A program made the position numbers and the translations under genes. Of a stretch of DNA of 25,775 nucleotides, positions 14,494 through 21,906 are shown piece by piece. The stretch covers positions 1 to 25,775 of the IMG/VR virus record IMGVR_UViG_3300037606_000599, one strand, 5' to 3'. The first letter of the stretch is position 1; every line of letters begins with the position of its first letter. This DNA comes from a virus. Under the pieces are notes generated by a model. It had not been told where the DNA came from and made no database searches. It saw only the letters and a list, made by a program, of their open reading frames with translations.

Positions 14494-14961
14494 ATGTTCG
14501 CTTCGCACGCCATCTTATTCAGCGCAGGAAGCCCGTCAGCGCCTCCCACTAATTTAGTAACAAACGGGGACTTTGCAACGGGCGATCTCACGGGATGGAT
14601 TAACACCAGTAGCCATTGGAGCAATGTGTCTAATAAAGCATTTCACCCGAACACGACTTCCTTTCTGATGCTGCTCACCAGCGGCATTCCGGCAGTCGGA
14701 ACCTCCGCCAGAATCCGATTTACCATTTCCGGGATCAATGCGGGCGGTCGCATCAGAGTCACATTCCGAGACTCGGGGGAGGGGAATGTTAACGGCCCGC
14801 TATGGGGAGCTAACCAGACAAATGACGTGATCTCCTCTGATGGTAGTTATGACATCACCGTCACAGTCCCGACTGGTTCGGTGTATCTCGCATTTGCTCG
14901 TGATAATGTTGGTTTCTCCACCCAATTCAGCCTCGACGATGTTATCGTGAACGCGCTCTAA
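14494..14961 (+). CDS. Carbohydrate-binding-like jelly-roll protein
   Basis: A 155-residue protein whose motif NLVTNGDFATGDLTGW (from residue 20) is the entry strand of many carbohydrate-binding or discoidin-like jelly-roll modules; the rest alternates short beta strands (IRFTISGI, GRIRVTFRD, SYDITVTVPTGSVYLAFAR, FSLDDVIVNAL) as expected. No signal peptide, no enzyme. As the third gene of the cassette between tail terminator and tail tube, it is probably a glycan-binding decoration on the virion. A 60-base AT-rich gap follows before the tail tube gene. Confidence 0.68.
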   Translation: MFASHAILFSAGSPSAPPTNLVTNGDFATGDLTGWINTSSHWSNVSNKAFHPNTTSFLMLLTSGIPAVGTSARIRFTISGINAGGRIRVTFRDSGEGNVNGPLWGANQTNDVISSDGSYDITVTVPTGSVYLAFARDNVGFSTQFSLDDVIVNAL

Positions 14962-15021
14962 AATTTTAAACTATGAAACATTTTCCTTTACAATCTAATA
15001 AAAAAACAATAAAAAACGACT

Positions 15022-15477
15022 ATGAGTTCGATTGCAGCATATAAAAAGAAGGTTCAAGTCTCAGCTGATGCCGGTATTACCTTCTATGACCTCCCCGCTA
15101 CCTCACCCTCGCTGGAAATTGCGGGTGATGTTATCGATGATACCGACCTTGCTTCGAATGAAGGTTATCGGACCAGTTGTCAGGGTTTGAATGATTGGTC
15201 TTCAAGTGCAGACTCCAACTTCAAACCTCTTACCGGTAATGTACCCAATGATACCGCGTCCGGTGCCAAGGGATTGTCCCTTGTCCTGAATGCCAAAGTG
15301 ACCCGCGGACAACTTGTTTACCGTTATCTCCCCACCGGTGTAGATGATGACGGTACCGGACTCCAAGGTATTGTAATTGTCGAAACATTCAGCTTCGCCG
15401 GCGAAATCGGAGGACTTGAAACAATTAGTATTTCGCTAAAACCCGCAGGTCCTTTGGAACTCCTCGAACTCCCATAA
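15022..15477 (+). CDS. Major tail (tube) protein, putative
   Basis: A 151-residue beta-rich protein. The segment IAGDVIDDTDLASNEGYRTS followed by CQGLNDWSSSADSNF is the pattern of siphovirus tail-tube subunits of the phage_tail_2/TTP type: an entry strand, a loop, then LSLVLNAKVTRGQLVYRYL and a last strand pair with FSFAGEIGGLETISISLKP. It sits two genes before the chaperone pair and tape measure, as major tail protein should. Its neighbour downstream is a paralogue, so which one forms the bulk of the tube is not certain. The leader from 14962 is very A-rich with no Shine-Dalgarno. Confidence 0.72.
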   Translation: MSSIAAYKKKVQVSADAGITFYDLPATSPSLEIAGDVIDDTDLASNEGYRTSCQGLNDWSSSADSNFKPLTGNVPNDTASGAKGLSLVLNAKVTRGQLVYRYLPTGVDDDGTGLQGIVIVETFSFAGEIGGLETISISLKPAGPLELLELP

Positions 15478-15479
15478 TC

Positions 15480-16088
15480 ATGTCATCTCCCGCTTATCTG
15501 ACCGAAATTTATAGTCACGGATTGCGGGTTGTCGTCACTGATGAACCCGCTCTAAGACTTTCAGCCAACAAGTATCAAATCACAGATACCACAAGACGTC
15601 TGATTGATCCTGATACTGAGGTTACGGTTACCGGTTTGACTGTTACCGCAGTCGATTATGTTCAAGGAATTGTGACGCTCGCCACTGATCCCGCTGGATC
15701 GATTGCAGTTGATTTTGCTTATCTGTCAAAATCAAAAATTGGAGGATCGAATAGTTATAGCGTTGAACTCGCCGGTGGAATTTTGGACAGTACTGAATTC
15801 GACAATGGGGGTTACAGAACTAATGTTTATGGACTCTTCGAAGTTACCGTGACTATTGATCGCTACGACGATCTTGTCCAGAAGTTCAAAATGCACAAAG
15901 CAGGCGGAGAAAAAGTATTCATCGAAATTCGCATTGGGCAGGGTGCACTTTTGCTCGCTGGATGGTTCATTTTGGAAACATCAAGTTCAGCGGGCGATCT
16001 GGGTTCGCTTGAAAGCGAATCTCTCAATTTTAAACTCGCTTCAATTTCGGGTCCTACTTCCTACTCATTCTCAATTATCGAAAATTAA
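15480..16088 (+). CDS. Second tail tube-like protein, paralogue of the preceding gene
   Basis: A 202-residue protein that shares the core of the gene before it: TEFDNGGYRTNVYGLFEVTV parallels DLASNEGYRTSCQGLNDWSS, and the ends AGWFILETSSSAGDLGSLES, LNFKL parallel SFAGEIGGLETISISLK. It also has an N-terminal extra domain (~35-85, TEVTVTGLTVTAVDY, YVQGIVTLATDP) absent from the shorter copy. It may be the main tube protein, a tube variant with a decoration domain, or a distal tube element. Two bases separate it from its upstream neighbour, two from the chaperone gene. Confidence 0.72.
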   Translation: MSSPAYLTEIYSHGLRVVVTDEPALRLSANKYQITDTTRRLIDPDTEVTVTGLTVTAVDYVQGIVTLATDPAGSIAVDFAYLSKSKIGGSNSYSVELAGGILDSTEFDNGGYRTNVYGLFEVTVTIDRYDDLVQKFKMHKAGGEKVFIEIRIGQGALLLAGWFILETSSSAGDLGSLESESLNFKLASISGPTSYSFSIIEN

Positions 16089-16090
16089 CC

Positions 16091-16489
16091 ATGACAAACA
16101 TCGACAAATTCCGTAGCCTTACAATTGGCAAGCCTCGCACTTTCAAATCAGAAACCGTCCCTATTGATGGTACCGATTTTGAAGTTCGTCAACCCACTAT
16201 CAAACAGCGGGGTACCATTCAAAACAAAGCACTTTGTTTCTCCGACGATGCTGGCAAACGTCTTGACGTGCCAGTGTTCAAGAGCTCGGAGTTTCAAGTC
16301 TGGGCTGTTATTGAAATGACTCACATCCCCGGCACCGACCAGCGAGTTTTCAGCGAGAAAGACTATGATATTTTGGTTGAACAACCGGCAGGCGGTTGGT
16401 TTGATACTCTTTCTAAAAAGGCAATGGAACTTGCCAATGTGGATGAGACAAACACAAAAAAGCCTTCCGTCGAAATCAAGAAAGAATAA
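16091..16489 (+). CDS. Tail assembly chaperone, G-like
   Basis: A 132-residue protein (MTNIDKFRSLTIGKPRTFKS) upstream of the tape measure, in the position of lambda gpG. A short beta part (FEVRQPTIKQRGTIQNK) leads to a helical core with AVIEMTHIPGTDQRVFSEKD and ends in a charged tail. It binds the tape measure during tail assembly and is not in the finished virion, by analogy. Its reading frame contains A AAA AAG at 16456-16462, where a fraction of ribosomes should shift by -1 and continue in the short gene after it, making a longer GT-like protein. Codon 124 is the AAG of the heptamer. Confidence 0.78.
   Translation: MTNIDKFRSLTIGKPRTFKSETVPIDGTDFEVRQPTIKQRGTIQNKALCFSDDAGKRLDVPVFKSSEFQVWAVIEMTHIPGTDQRVFSEKDYDILVEQPAGGWFDTLSKKAMELANVDETNTKKPSVEIKKE
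16456..16462 (+). promoter_or_regulatory. -1 programmed ribosomal frameshift site (A AAA AAG)
   Basis: The heptamer AAAAAAG is read A-AAA-AAG in the frame of the G-like gene, the classic X-XXY-YYZ slippery sequence. After a -1 slip the frame continues GCC TTC CGT CGA and reaches ATG 16489 in the frame of the downstream T-like ORF without a stop. The fusion would be 179 residues long. Placement near the 3' end of the chaperone gene before the tape measure follows the widely conserved tail chaperone arrangement. Confidence 0.82.
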
Positions 16490-16629
16490 TGCTTTACAGA
16501 GTTTCTGAACTTCTAGGGAAATTCCCATCTGAAGTAGAAGAAACAATGACAAACGAGGAAATGGTCGAAATGGTTGCATACCTCGAACTGAAAAGGGAAT
16601 CCGAACAATCAAAATCCAAAAATAAATAA
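16489..16629 (+). CDS. Tail assembly chaperone, T-like C-terminal extension
   Basis: A short frame encoding 46 residues from ATG 16489 (overlapping the G stop as TAATG) to TAA 16627-16629; the next base starts the tape measure. The peptide MLYRVSELLGKFPSEVEETM then EEMVEMVAYLELKRESE is an amphipathic, charged helix with a lysine/serine tail, like the small second tail chaperones. In siphophages this part is normally made only as a fusion to G through -1 frameshifting; here the -1 frame enters it nine codons upstream of the ATG. Independent translation from ATG is possible but not required. Confidence 0.8.
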   Translation: MLYRVSELLGKFPSEVEETMTNEEMVEMVAYLELKRESEQSKSKNK

Positions 16630-19600
16630 ATGTTCGGAGCTCTCGACTTAGGTAATCTTTACAGTAAGATTATTATTGATTTCGACCAGCTCGGCAAAGC
16701 AGAAGCATCGATTCGAAGATATGCAGACCAAAGCGTTAAAGGTTTAAACCGAGCAGAGGCTGCGGCAAAAGGTTTCAACACCGCGGGTAAAGGCTTGGTC
16801 GTTGCCGGGGCTGCAGTCACTAGTGCAATGGGACTTGCTACTAAAAAGGCACTTGAATTTTCGGATGTCTTTCTTGATGTCGAAAAGAACGTTAAAGGCT
16901 TGGACGATTCAAACGTCCAAGCGTTCAGAAACACCATACTTGACTTAGGTCGAGATTCATTGATTGGTGCAAATGGAATTGCCACATTGGTTTCAGAGGG
17001 TGGTAAATTGGGTGATGCTGCGGCCGAGGCATTAGTTTTCGCCAAGGCTTCTGAAAAGATTGCGGTGGCATTCGATTTTGGCAAGACGGTCGAGGCTGCT
17101 CAAGCTGCCGGAAACATTGTTGGTAAAATTAGATCATCGTTTGATTTATCGACCGAAGGCGTTTTGAAGTTTACCGATGCCTTTAACTACTTCGGTGACA
17201 ACACCGCTTCTACTGCCAAAAACATTACCGAAATCATTTCAAGGCAAGGAGCCACTGTGGCAAACGCCACCAACCTTACGCAAGGGGAATTAGCTGCACT
17301 TGCTGCTTCATTCGATGCCGTTGCACCTTCCGCTCAAATCGCAGCGACCGGCATGAAGAACATGATTCTCAGTATGGCCATTGGTGAAAAAGCAACGGAT
17401 GAGCAAGCTGCTTCATTTCGTGAACTTGGGTTTGATTCGGCAAAGATGGGACAAATGTTAAAAGATGATGCATCCTCGGCAATCATCGCAGTGCTTGAGG
17501 CCATCGGTAAAGTGGATGAAGCCAAACAAGCGGGTATCACAATGAAACTTTTCGGTCGTGAATCGATTGGTGCAATTTCCCCTCTTATCGGTAACTTAAA
17601 ATTGCTGAAACAAAATTTAAATCTTGCGAAAGACACTACCAAATTTGCAGGATCGGTTACTAAGGAATTTGATCGTCTGAATGACAGTGACGGAGCCAAG
17701 TTCACCAAAGCAATGAATAGCCTCGGTGTTAGCATGATCAAGATCGGTGACATTTTGGTTCCTATTGTTTCACAAATCGCAGTAAGCTTTTCAAGTCTTC
17801 TTTCAAAACTTGATTCCATAGATCCGGGGTTGACAAAAACAATAGTCCTCTTCACTGCGGTAGCAGGGGTCGCGGCGACCATACTGGGACCTTTATTGAT
17901 CGCCACAGGCGCTTTCATTTCGCTTGTAAGCGCAGCCGGAGGGGTCGCCGCAGTATTTGCAGGCATCGCGGCTGCAGCGCTCCCTGTGACCCTTGTAATC
18001 GCTGCAATCGCCGCCGGAGCATACTTACTATATAAGAACTGGGATATCGTTGTTAGATTTTTTCAAAGTGCCATCGGTGCAGTTGTGGGTTGGTTTCAAG
18101 AGTGGGCGGCAAATAATTCAGAGTTGTTAGATCGCATAAAAAACCAATGGAATCAACTAAAGAATGCGGCATCTATAGTATGGGGATTGATAGGGGAGGC
18201 GATTCAGAAGTTTGTTGCATCTGCAACAAACTGGTTAAATGATTTATTAACACCCATCGGCGGACTCGAAGGGGCATGGATGATATTCAAAGAAGTTGCA
18301 GGTTCCGCTTTAACTTTTGTAGGCGAAGCGATCTTTGCATTTCTGAAAATAGTCACCTCGGTTTTTGATAACGTCATTGCAGTTCTCACTGGGAACAAAA
18401 CTGTATGGGAAGCTCTTTCATCTTTCTGGATGACTTGGGTTGATACGGTTACCGAATTGTTTGCACCCATATTTCAGGGAATCAAAGAAGTCTTCGACTT
18501 GGTTTGGGGATATTTAAAAACCCTACCGCCTAAGTTCTTGCAAATCGGTAAGGACCTTATGAACGGACTTGCCGACGGAATCAAAGCCGGAGCCGCGGCC
18601 GCGGTAGATGCAATTAAAGATGCAGGGAACTGGGTGATCGAAAAAGCTACTAGCGTATTTGATACAAATTCCCCATCTAAAGTATTTGCGGCCATCGGTA
18701 CCTATACAATGCAAGGTCTTGCTATTGGTATTTTGTCCTCAATCCCGATGGCCACAAATGCCGCCGAACTCGCAGCAGCGAAAACCATTATTGCTTTTGA
18801 ACAAGGGATTGACAAAAAGAAAGAATCGCTTGATAAAAAGATGTCCGAATTACTCGGATTGAAAGACAGTGGATTTGGCGGGGGATTCGATGGGGGATTT
18901 GGCGGGGGATTTGGTAATAACGGTCCTGGAGGTGATCCCAGTTTCGGTCAAGGGTTTGGCGGTTTCGGTGGTGGGGCTCCTGCCGGTTTTCCTGATGTCG
19001 GTGAGATTTCGAATTACTATGATGAGAGGTTGGCGTTACTCACTGAAAAGGGACAAACAGAAAACCTTTTATTCAAGGCAATTGAATTGCAGAAAACAAA
19101 CGCTTTGGCAAACGCCCAGCAACAACAAGTAGAAATCTATAGCGGGGCATTTGATAGTGTTCTTTCTATTACCAAATCATTTGCAGGCGAACAGTCGGAT
19201 GTTTACAAGGTGATGTTTGCAGTATCAAAATCATTTGCAATTGCAGATGCTTTAATTAAGATTAAACAAGGGATTGCAAATGCCGCCGCAATCCCATTTC
19301 CCGGTAATATCGCCGCAATGGCAACCGTGGCGTCGGCAACTGCCGGTTTGGTCGGTTCGATTCAAAGCATTTCCGAACCGAAGGCCTTCTATAATGGAGG
19401 GACCTTGGCTGCGGGTCAATCGGGGATCGCCGGGGAAAAGGGTGTTGAAATTGTGGGACCTACCGGCATCATGAGCACCCAGAAAACTAAAGAGTTATTC
19501 ATGGGAATGGGTAAAGGCGGAACTTCGATATCTGTGGAAATTATCAACAATGCCGGTGTGAAGGTTTCGACAAAAACAAGCGAGAATGGAGATAGTACCA

Positions 19601-19716
19601 AACTCCAATTTATTCTTGATACTGTCGAAGAAAAGTTAATGGGTGACTTTTCAAATAGTGGACGGGTATCTGGTGCGATGGAACGCGCTTACAATTTAAG
19701 TAGAACCGGAAGATGA
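16630..19716 (+). CDS. Tape measure protein
   Basis: A 1028-residue protein, the largest gene here and directly after the chaperones. Residues ~40-360 resemble the phage minor tail/TP901 core (LDLGRDSLIGANGIATLVSE, GKLGDAAAEALVFAKASEKI). A long hydrophobic stretch (~402-467, VLFTAVAGVAATILGPLLIA, FAGIAAAALPVTLVIAAIAA) is typical and would insert in the host inner membrane at DNA entry. Then helical repeats with alternating Trp, a SPSKVF/IG motif near 680, a glycine-phenylalanine-rich segment (~748-790) encoded by 12-base repeats, and a C-terminal part (SGIAGEKGVEIVGPTG) of ~250 residues. By the usual rule of about 0.15 nm per residue the tail would be near 150 nm; that is an inference. A 24-base palindrome lies inside the gene at 18209-18232. 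Confidence 0.93.
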   Translation: MFGALDLGNLYSKIIIDFDQLGKAEASIRRYADQSVKGLNRAEAAAKGFNTAGKGLVVAGAAVTSAMGLATKKALEFSDVFLDVEKNVKGLDDSNVQAFRNTILDLGRDSLIGANGIATLVSEGGKLGDAAAEALVFAKASEKIAVAFDFGKTVEAAQAAGNIVGKIRSSFDLSTEGVLKFTDAFNYFGDNTASTAKNITEIISRQGATVANATNLTQGELAALAASFDAVAPSAQIAATGMKNMILSMAIGEKATDEQAASFRELGFDSAKMGQMLKDDASSAIIAVLEAIGKVDEAKQAGITMKLFGRESIGAISPLIGNLKLLKQNLNLAKDTTKFAGSVTKEFDRLNDSDGAKFTKAMNSLGVSMIKIGDILVPIVSQIAVSFSSLLSKLDSIDPGLTKTIVLFTAVAGVAATILGPLLIATGAFISLVSAAGGVAAVFAGIAAAALPVTLVIAAIAAGAYLLYKNWDIVVRFFQSAIGAVVGWFQEWAANNSELLDRIKNQWNQLKNAASIVWGLIGEAIQKFVASATNWLNDLLTPIGGLEGAWMIFKEVAGSALTFVGEAIFAFLKIVTSVFDNVIAVLTGNKTVWEALSSFWMTWVDTVTELFAPIFQGIKEVFDLVWGYLKTLPPKFLQIGKDLMNGLADGIKAGAAAAVDAIKDAGNWVIEKATSVFDTNSPSKVFAAIGTYTMQGLAIGILSSIPMATNAAELAAAKTIIAFEQGIDKKKESLDKKMSELLGLKDSGFGGGFDGGFGGGFGNNGPGGDPSFGQGFGGFGGGAPAGFPDVGEISNYYDERLALLTEKGQTENLLFKAIELQKTNALANAQQQQVEIYSGAFDSVLSITKSFAGEQSDVYKVMFAVSKSFAIADALIKIKQGIANAAAIPFPGNIAAMATVASATAGLVGSIQSISEPKAFYNGGTLAAGQSGIAGEKGVEIVGPTGIMSTQKTKELFMGMGKGGTSISVEIINNAGVKVSTKTSENGDSTKLQFILDTVEEKLMGDFSNSGRVSGAMERAYNLSRTGR
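18209..18232. repeat. 24-bp near-perfect palindrome within the tape measure gene
   Basis: AGTTTGTTGCA (18209-18219) and TGCAACAAACT (18222-18232) are exact reverse complements separated by only TC. The encoded peptide is KFVASATNW, with no reason at protein level for the symmetry. It could be a chance result, an RNA hairpin affecting translation, or a protein-binding site. Confidence 0.75.
18871..18918 (+). repeat. 12-bp tandem repeats encoding a Gly/Phe-rich segment
   Basis: Units GGATTTGGCGGG (18871-18882), GGATTCGATGGG (18883-18894), GGATTTGGCGGG (18895-18906) and GGATTTGGTAAT (18907-18918) repeat in frame. They encode GFGG-type units that begin a ~45-residue glycine-rich stretch. In-frame 12-base repeats can gain or lose units without disrupting the frame, so tape measure length could vary by four residues per unit. 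Confidence 0.8.
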
Positions 19717-20192
19717 ATAATTGGCCTTCTATATTACCAAATCCAAGGATCGGGCTTTCATATAGACCTGAAAGTAATCTAATTGTTCAGCAAATGGAAG
19801 CCGGTAATATAAGGCAACGGAAAAGATTTGACGGGAGTGTGAGTTACTTCAATGTTAAATTAGTCTGTTCAAATTTTCAAAGAAAAGTATTTGAGGGTTT
19901 CCACAAACATACTTTGGATGATGGGTCTTTGTTCATCGATGACTTTCCATTACCAAACGGGAACCAGTCAGTTTTCATTTTCGGCGGGAATTTCGAGGTT
20001 GTCGATTTGTCGGGGGGTGTTCTATGGGAAATCAGTTTTACTATAGTATCCGAAGTCGATACTATAGTAAGCAAAGAGGATCTCGATTATTATATTGCAT
20101 TTGGCGGCGATCCTTCGCTATTTTCAAATTTGTTAGTTTATCAAGGAAATCAATTAGTTTATATTTCAGAACCTCTAATTTTTACCGTTTAA
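19713..20192 (+). CDS. Minor tail protein (gpM/distal tail position)
   Basis: A 159-residue protein overlapping the tape measure stop by four bases (ATGA). It starts MNNWPSILPNPRIGLSYRP, followed by NIRQRKRFDGSVSYFNVKLV, then beta strands. The WP-LP-P-x-G opening and R-x-R-x-R-F motif occur in tail proteins encoded just after tape measures in lambda-like modules, where lambda places gpM and others place a distal-tail protein. It would join the tube to the tip complex. The family is not recognised with certainty. A 13-base inverted repeat lies near its 3' end, and the inserted block begins four bases after it. Confidence 0.55.
   Translation: MNNWPSILPNPRIGLSYRPESNLIVQQMEAGNIRQRKRFDGSVSYFNVKLVCSNFQRKVFEGFHKHTLDDGSLFIDDFPLPNGNQSVFIFGGNFEVVDLSGGVLWEISFTIVSEVDTIVSKEDLDYYIAFGGDPSLFSNLLVYQGNQLVYISEPLIFTV
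20038..20070. repeat. Perfect 13-bp inverted repeat with 7-base loop
   Basis: TTACTATAGTATC (20038-20050) and GATACTATAGTAA (20058-20070) are exact reverse complements around CGAAGTC. Each arm itself contains the palindrome ACTATAGT. It lies inside the minor tail gene, ~125 bases before the inserted adsorption/lysis block. It could form a stable hairpin, act as a binding site for a dimeric protein, or limit transcription. No T-run follows, so a standard terminator is unlikely. Confidence 0.8.
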
Positions 20193-20196
20193 TCAA

Positions 20197-21906
20197 ATGC
20201 CCGACTTAGAAACAAACAATCCAATTTCCCCGACTCTGGCAACAAAGGTCCCGACGGTCTCTCCGCTTGGATACCAGACAAACGCACAGATGGCAGCACT
20301 CGTCACCAAGGCGGATGTCGGATTGTCAAACGTAGAGAACTTTTCCCGCGCTTCGATGGCATCGACCGGGCCGATTGCTGATGCTATTGCGGCTGGTGGG
20401 GGGATGGCTGGGTATCTCAATGTTCTCGCTTACGGATCAGCCGGAGCCGCAGACTTTTCGATTGTCGTCAACGCGGCATTAGCCGCCGCGAGGCCGTTAG
20501 GATTCGGGGTCTACATCCCAAACGGGACCTACACTTGCTTGACTGCAATCACCGGGCTTAGCCATGGCTCATTTATCGTCGGAGAAAACAGATACAAAAC
20601 CGTTTTAGATTTTGTTGGTGCCGCGAAAACTGTCAACGGAATCGAAGTGCGCGCCGATCCAACATCGCATCTCCATGGAACTGGTAGCGTCTCGCGTGCT
20701 GGTGTTCATAACTTGTATCTAAAAGGCCATTCGACTAACGGAACATCAGCGACAGGGAATGGCGTGATGATTGTAGAGGAAGGAGATAGTCATACCTCAG
20801 ACTGGCTAGAACTTCAAAACGTCGAAATCAGGAATTGGAATGTCGGATTTTACTCGCAGGATGCCGCTCAAACAATCGCCCTTGGAACAAACATTGCCTA
20901 TTGCGATATAGGAGTCTCACTCAATGGCGGCTCGAACAATACTCACCGATTTAGCCAATGTGGATTTGGTAGAAATCGAGTTGGAGTAGTCGTCAATGGT
21001 GGCATTGGTTCCGTTTTCACGTCATGCGAATTTGGACTATGCACATTGACTGGATACCTCATCAAAGCATTTGCGCTCTGCAAAATCGAAAATGCAAACT
21101 GGGAAGGAAACTTGCGAGATGTAACGGTAGAAGGCTCGGGGAATTGTTCTATCACAAACGCAAACAGCCTTCGTGGAATCGCTGCCGCCACTGAGCCATT
21201 ATGGGTCCAAGCTGGCGGACAACTCACTCTCTCGCAAGTGGGAGCAGCGGGCGGAGAAGAAGGAGTTAACCTCATCAAAGCTGATTCGCTGGCGGTTGTC
21301 ACGATAACATCTTCGCCATCAATCATGCGTTTGAGCAATATCGGATTAGCGACAGACACATATGATACACTTCAAGAGGACACATTTGGACAAAAATTTG
21401 TCCCGCATTTGATACCGACTCGCTATTTCACGCAGATCAATACGAATTTTCCAAAAGTCTCTACTCGGGGAATTATCGTGAGGCGAGTAGGACTTGCGGG
21501 AACAACTCCTGACGACATACTTACCTGTGTGGCTGACGTAGGATCACCGCAGACATATTCAACTCAATCGCTTTTGAATCAAACTCTTGAGAAAAAACTA
21601 ATGACCGCCACAAGGGTGACGGCGTCTCAAGTTATTAAGGACCAGGTTTTGGAGCAAAACTCTGGATCTCTCCTCACGTTTGACATAGACGCTGATGCGC
21701 GATGGGTTAAAATTAGAGGAGGCGGAACTGGTGGATACCAAGTAAACCCGCCCGCTGACGCAAAGATCCGTTGGCTGAACGCCGAGTATTCTTATATCTC
21801 GACCAAACTTAATAATTTTGGCTGCATAGAAATCCATTACGAAACAGCAACGCGATGGATCGTCACAGCGACAAGCGCGGAATCTGAATTTGACGGAACT
21901 TTGTAA
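20197..21906 (+). CDS. Tailspike/tail fibre, right-handed beta-helix (pectate lyase-like)
   Basis: A 569-residue probable receptor-binding protein. The first ~85 residues form an anchor with the fibre motif ALVTKADVGLSNVENFS. LNVLAYGSAGAADFSIVVNA followed by GFGVYIPNGTYTC (around 85-125) is the entry of a Pectate_lyase_3/tailspike beta-helix (AYGA-x-GDGxxDDT-like, here degenerate). The following ~230 residues are repetitive short strands (VEIRNWNVGFYSQD, NIAYCDIGVSLNGGSNNTHR, CGFGRNRVGVVVNGGIGSVF). The C-terminal ~200 residues form separate beta domains, with RWVKIRGGGTGGYQVNPPAD near the end. Such spikes often degrade surface polysaccharide, but a catalytic pair cannot be assigned. First gene of the inserted block. 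Confidence 0.78.
   Translation: MPDLETNNPISPTLATKVPTVSPLGYQTNAQMAALVTKADVGLSNVENFSRASMASTGPIADAIAAGGGMAGYLNVLAYGSAGAADFSIVVNAALAAARPLGFGVYIPNGTYTCLTAITGLSHGSFIVGENRYKTVLDFVGAAKTVNGIEVRADPTSHLHGTGSVSRAGVHNLYLKGHSTNGTSATGNGVMIVEEGDSHTSDWLELQNVEIRNWNVGFYSQDAAQTIALGTNIAYCDIGVSLNGGSNNTHRFSQCGFGRNRVGVVVNGGIGSVFTSCEFGLCTLTGYLIKAFALCKIENANWEGNLRDVTVEGSGNCSITNANSLRGIAAATEPLWVQAGGQLTLSQVGAAGGEEGVNLIKADSLAVVTITSSPSIMRLSNIGLATDTYDTLQEDTFGQKFVPHLIPTRYFTQINTNFPKVSTRGIIVRRVGLAGTTPDDILTCVADVGSPQTYSTQSLLNQTLEKKLMTATRVTASQVIKDQVLEQNSGSLLTFDIDADARWVKIRGGGTGGYQVNPPADAKIRWLNAEYSYISTKLNNFGCIEIHYETATRWIVTATSAESEFDGTL

Noticed and set aside
14973-15044. Short ORF of 23 codons in the leader of the tail tube gene
   Set aside because: It is short, very A-rich and overlaps the tail tube start; no sign of function beyond an A-rich leader.
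17334-17966. Minus-strand open frame of 210 codons
   Set aside because: It lies entirely antisense to the tape measure gene, has low-complexity Ala/Ser/Pro composition and no start context; it mirrors the codon pattern of the real gene.
18592-18606. GC palindrome CCGCGGCCGCGG in the tape measure gene
   Set aside because: It is explained by consecutive Ala codons (GCC GCG GCC GCG) and is short, so chance is enough.
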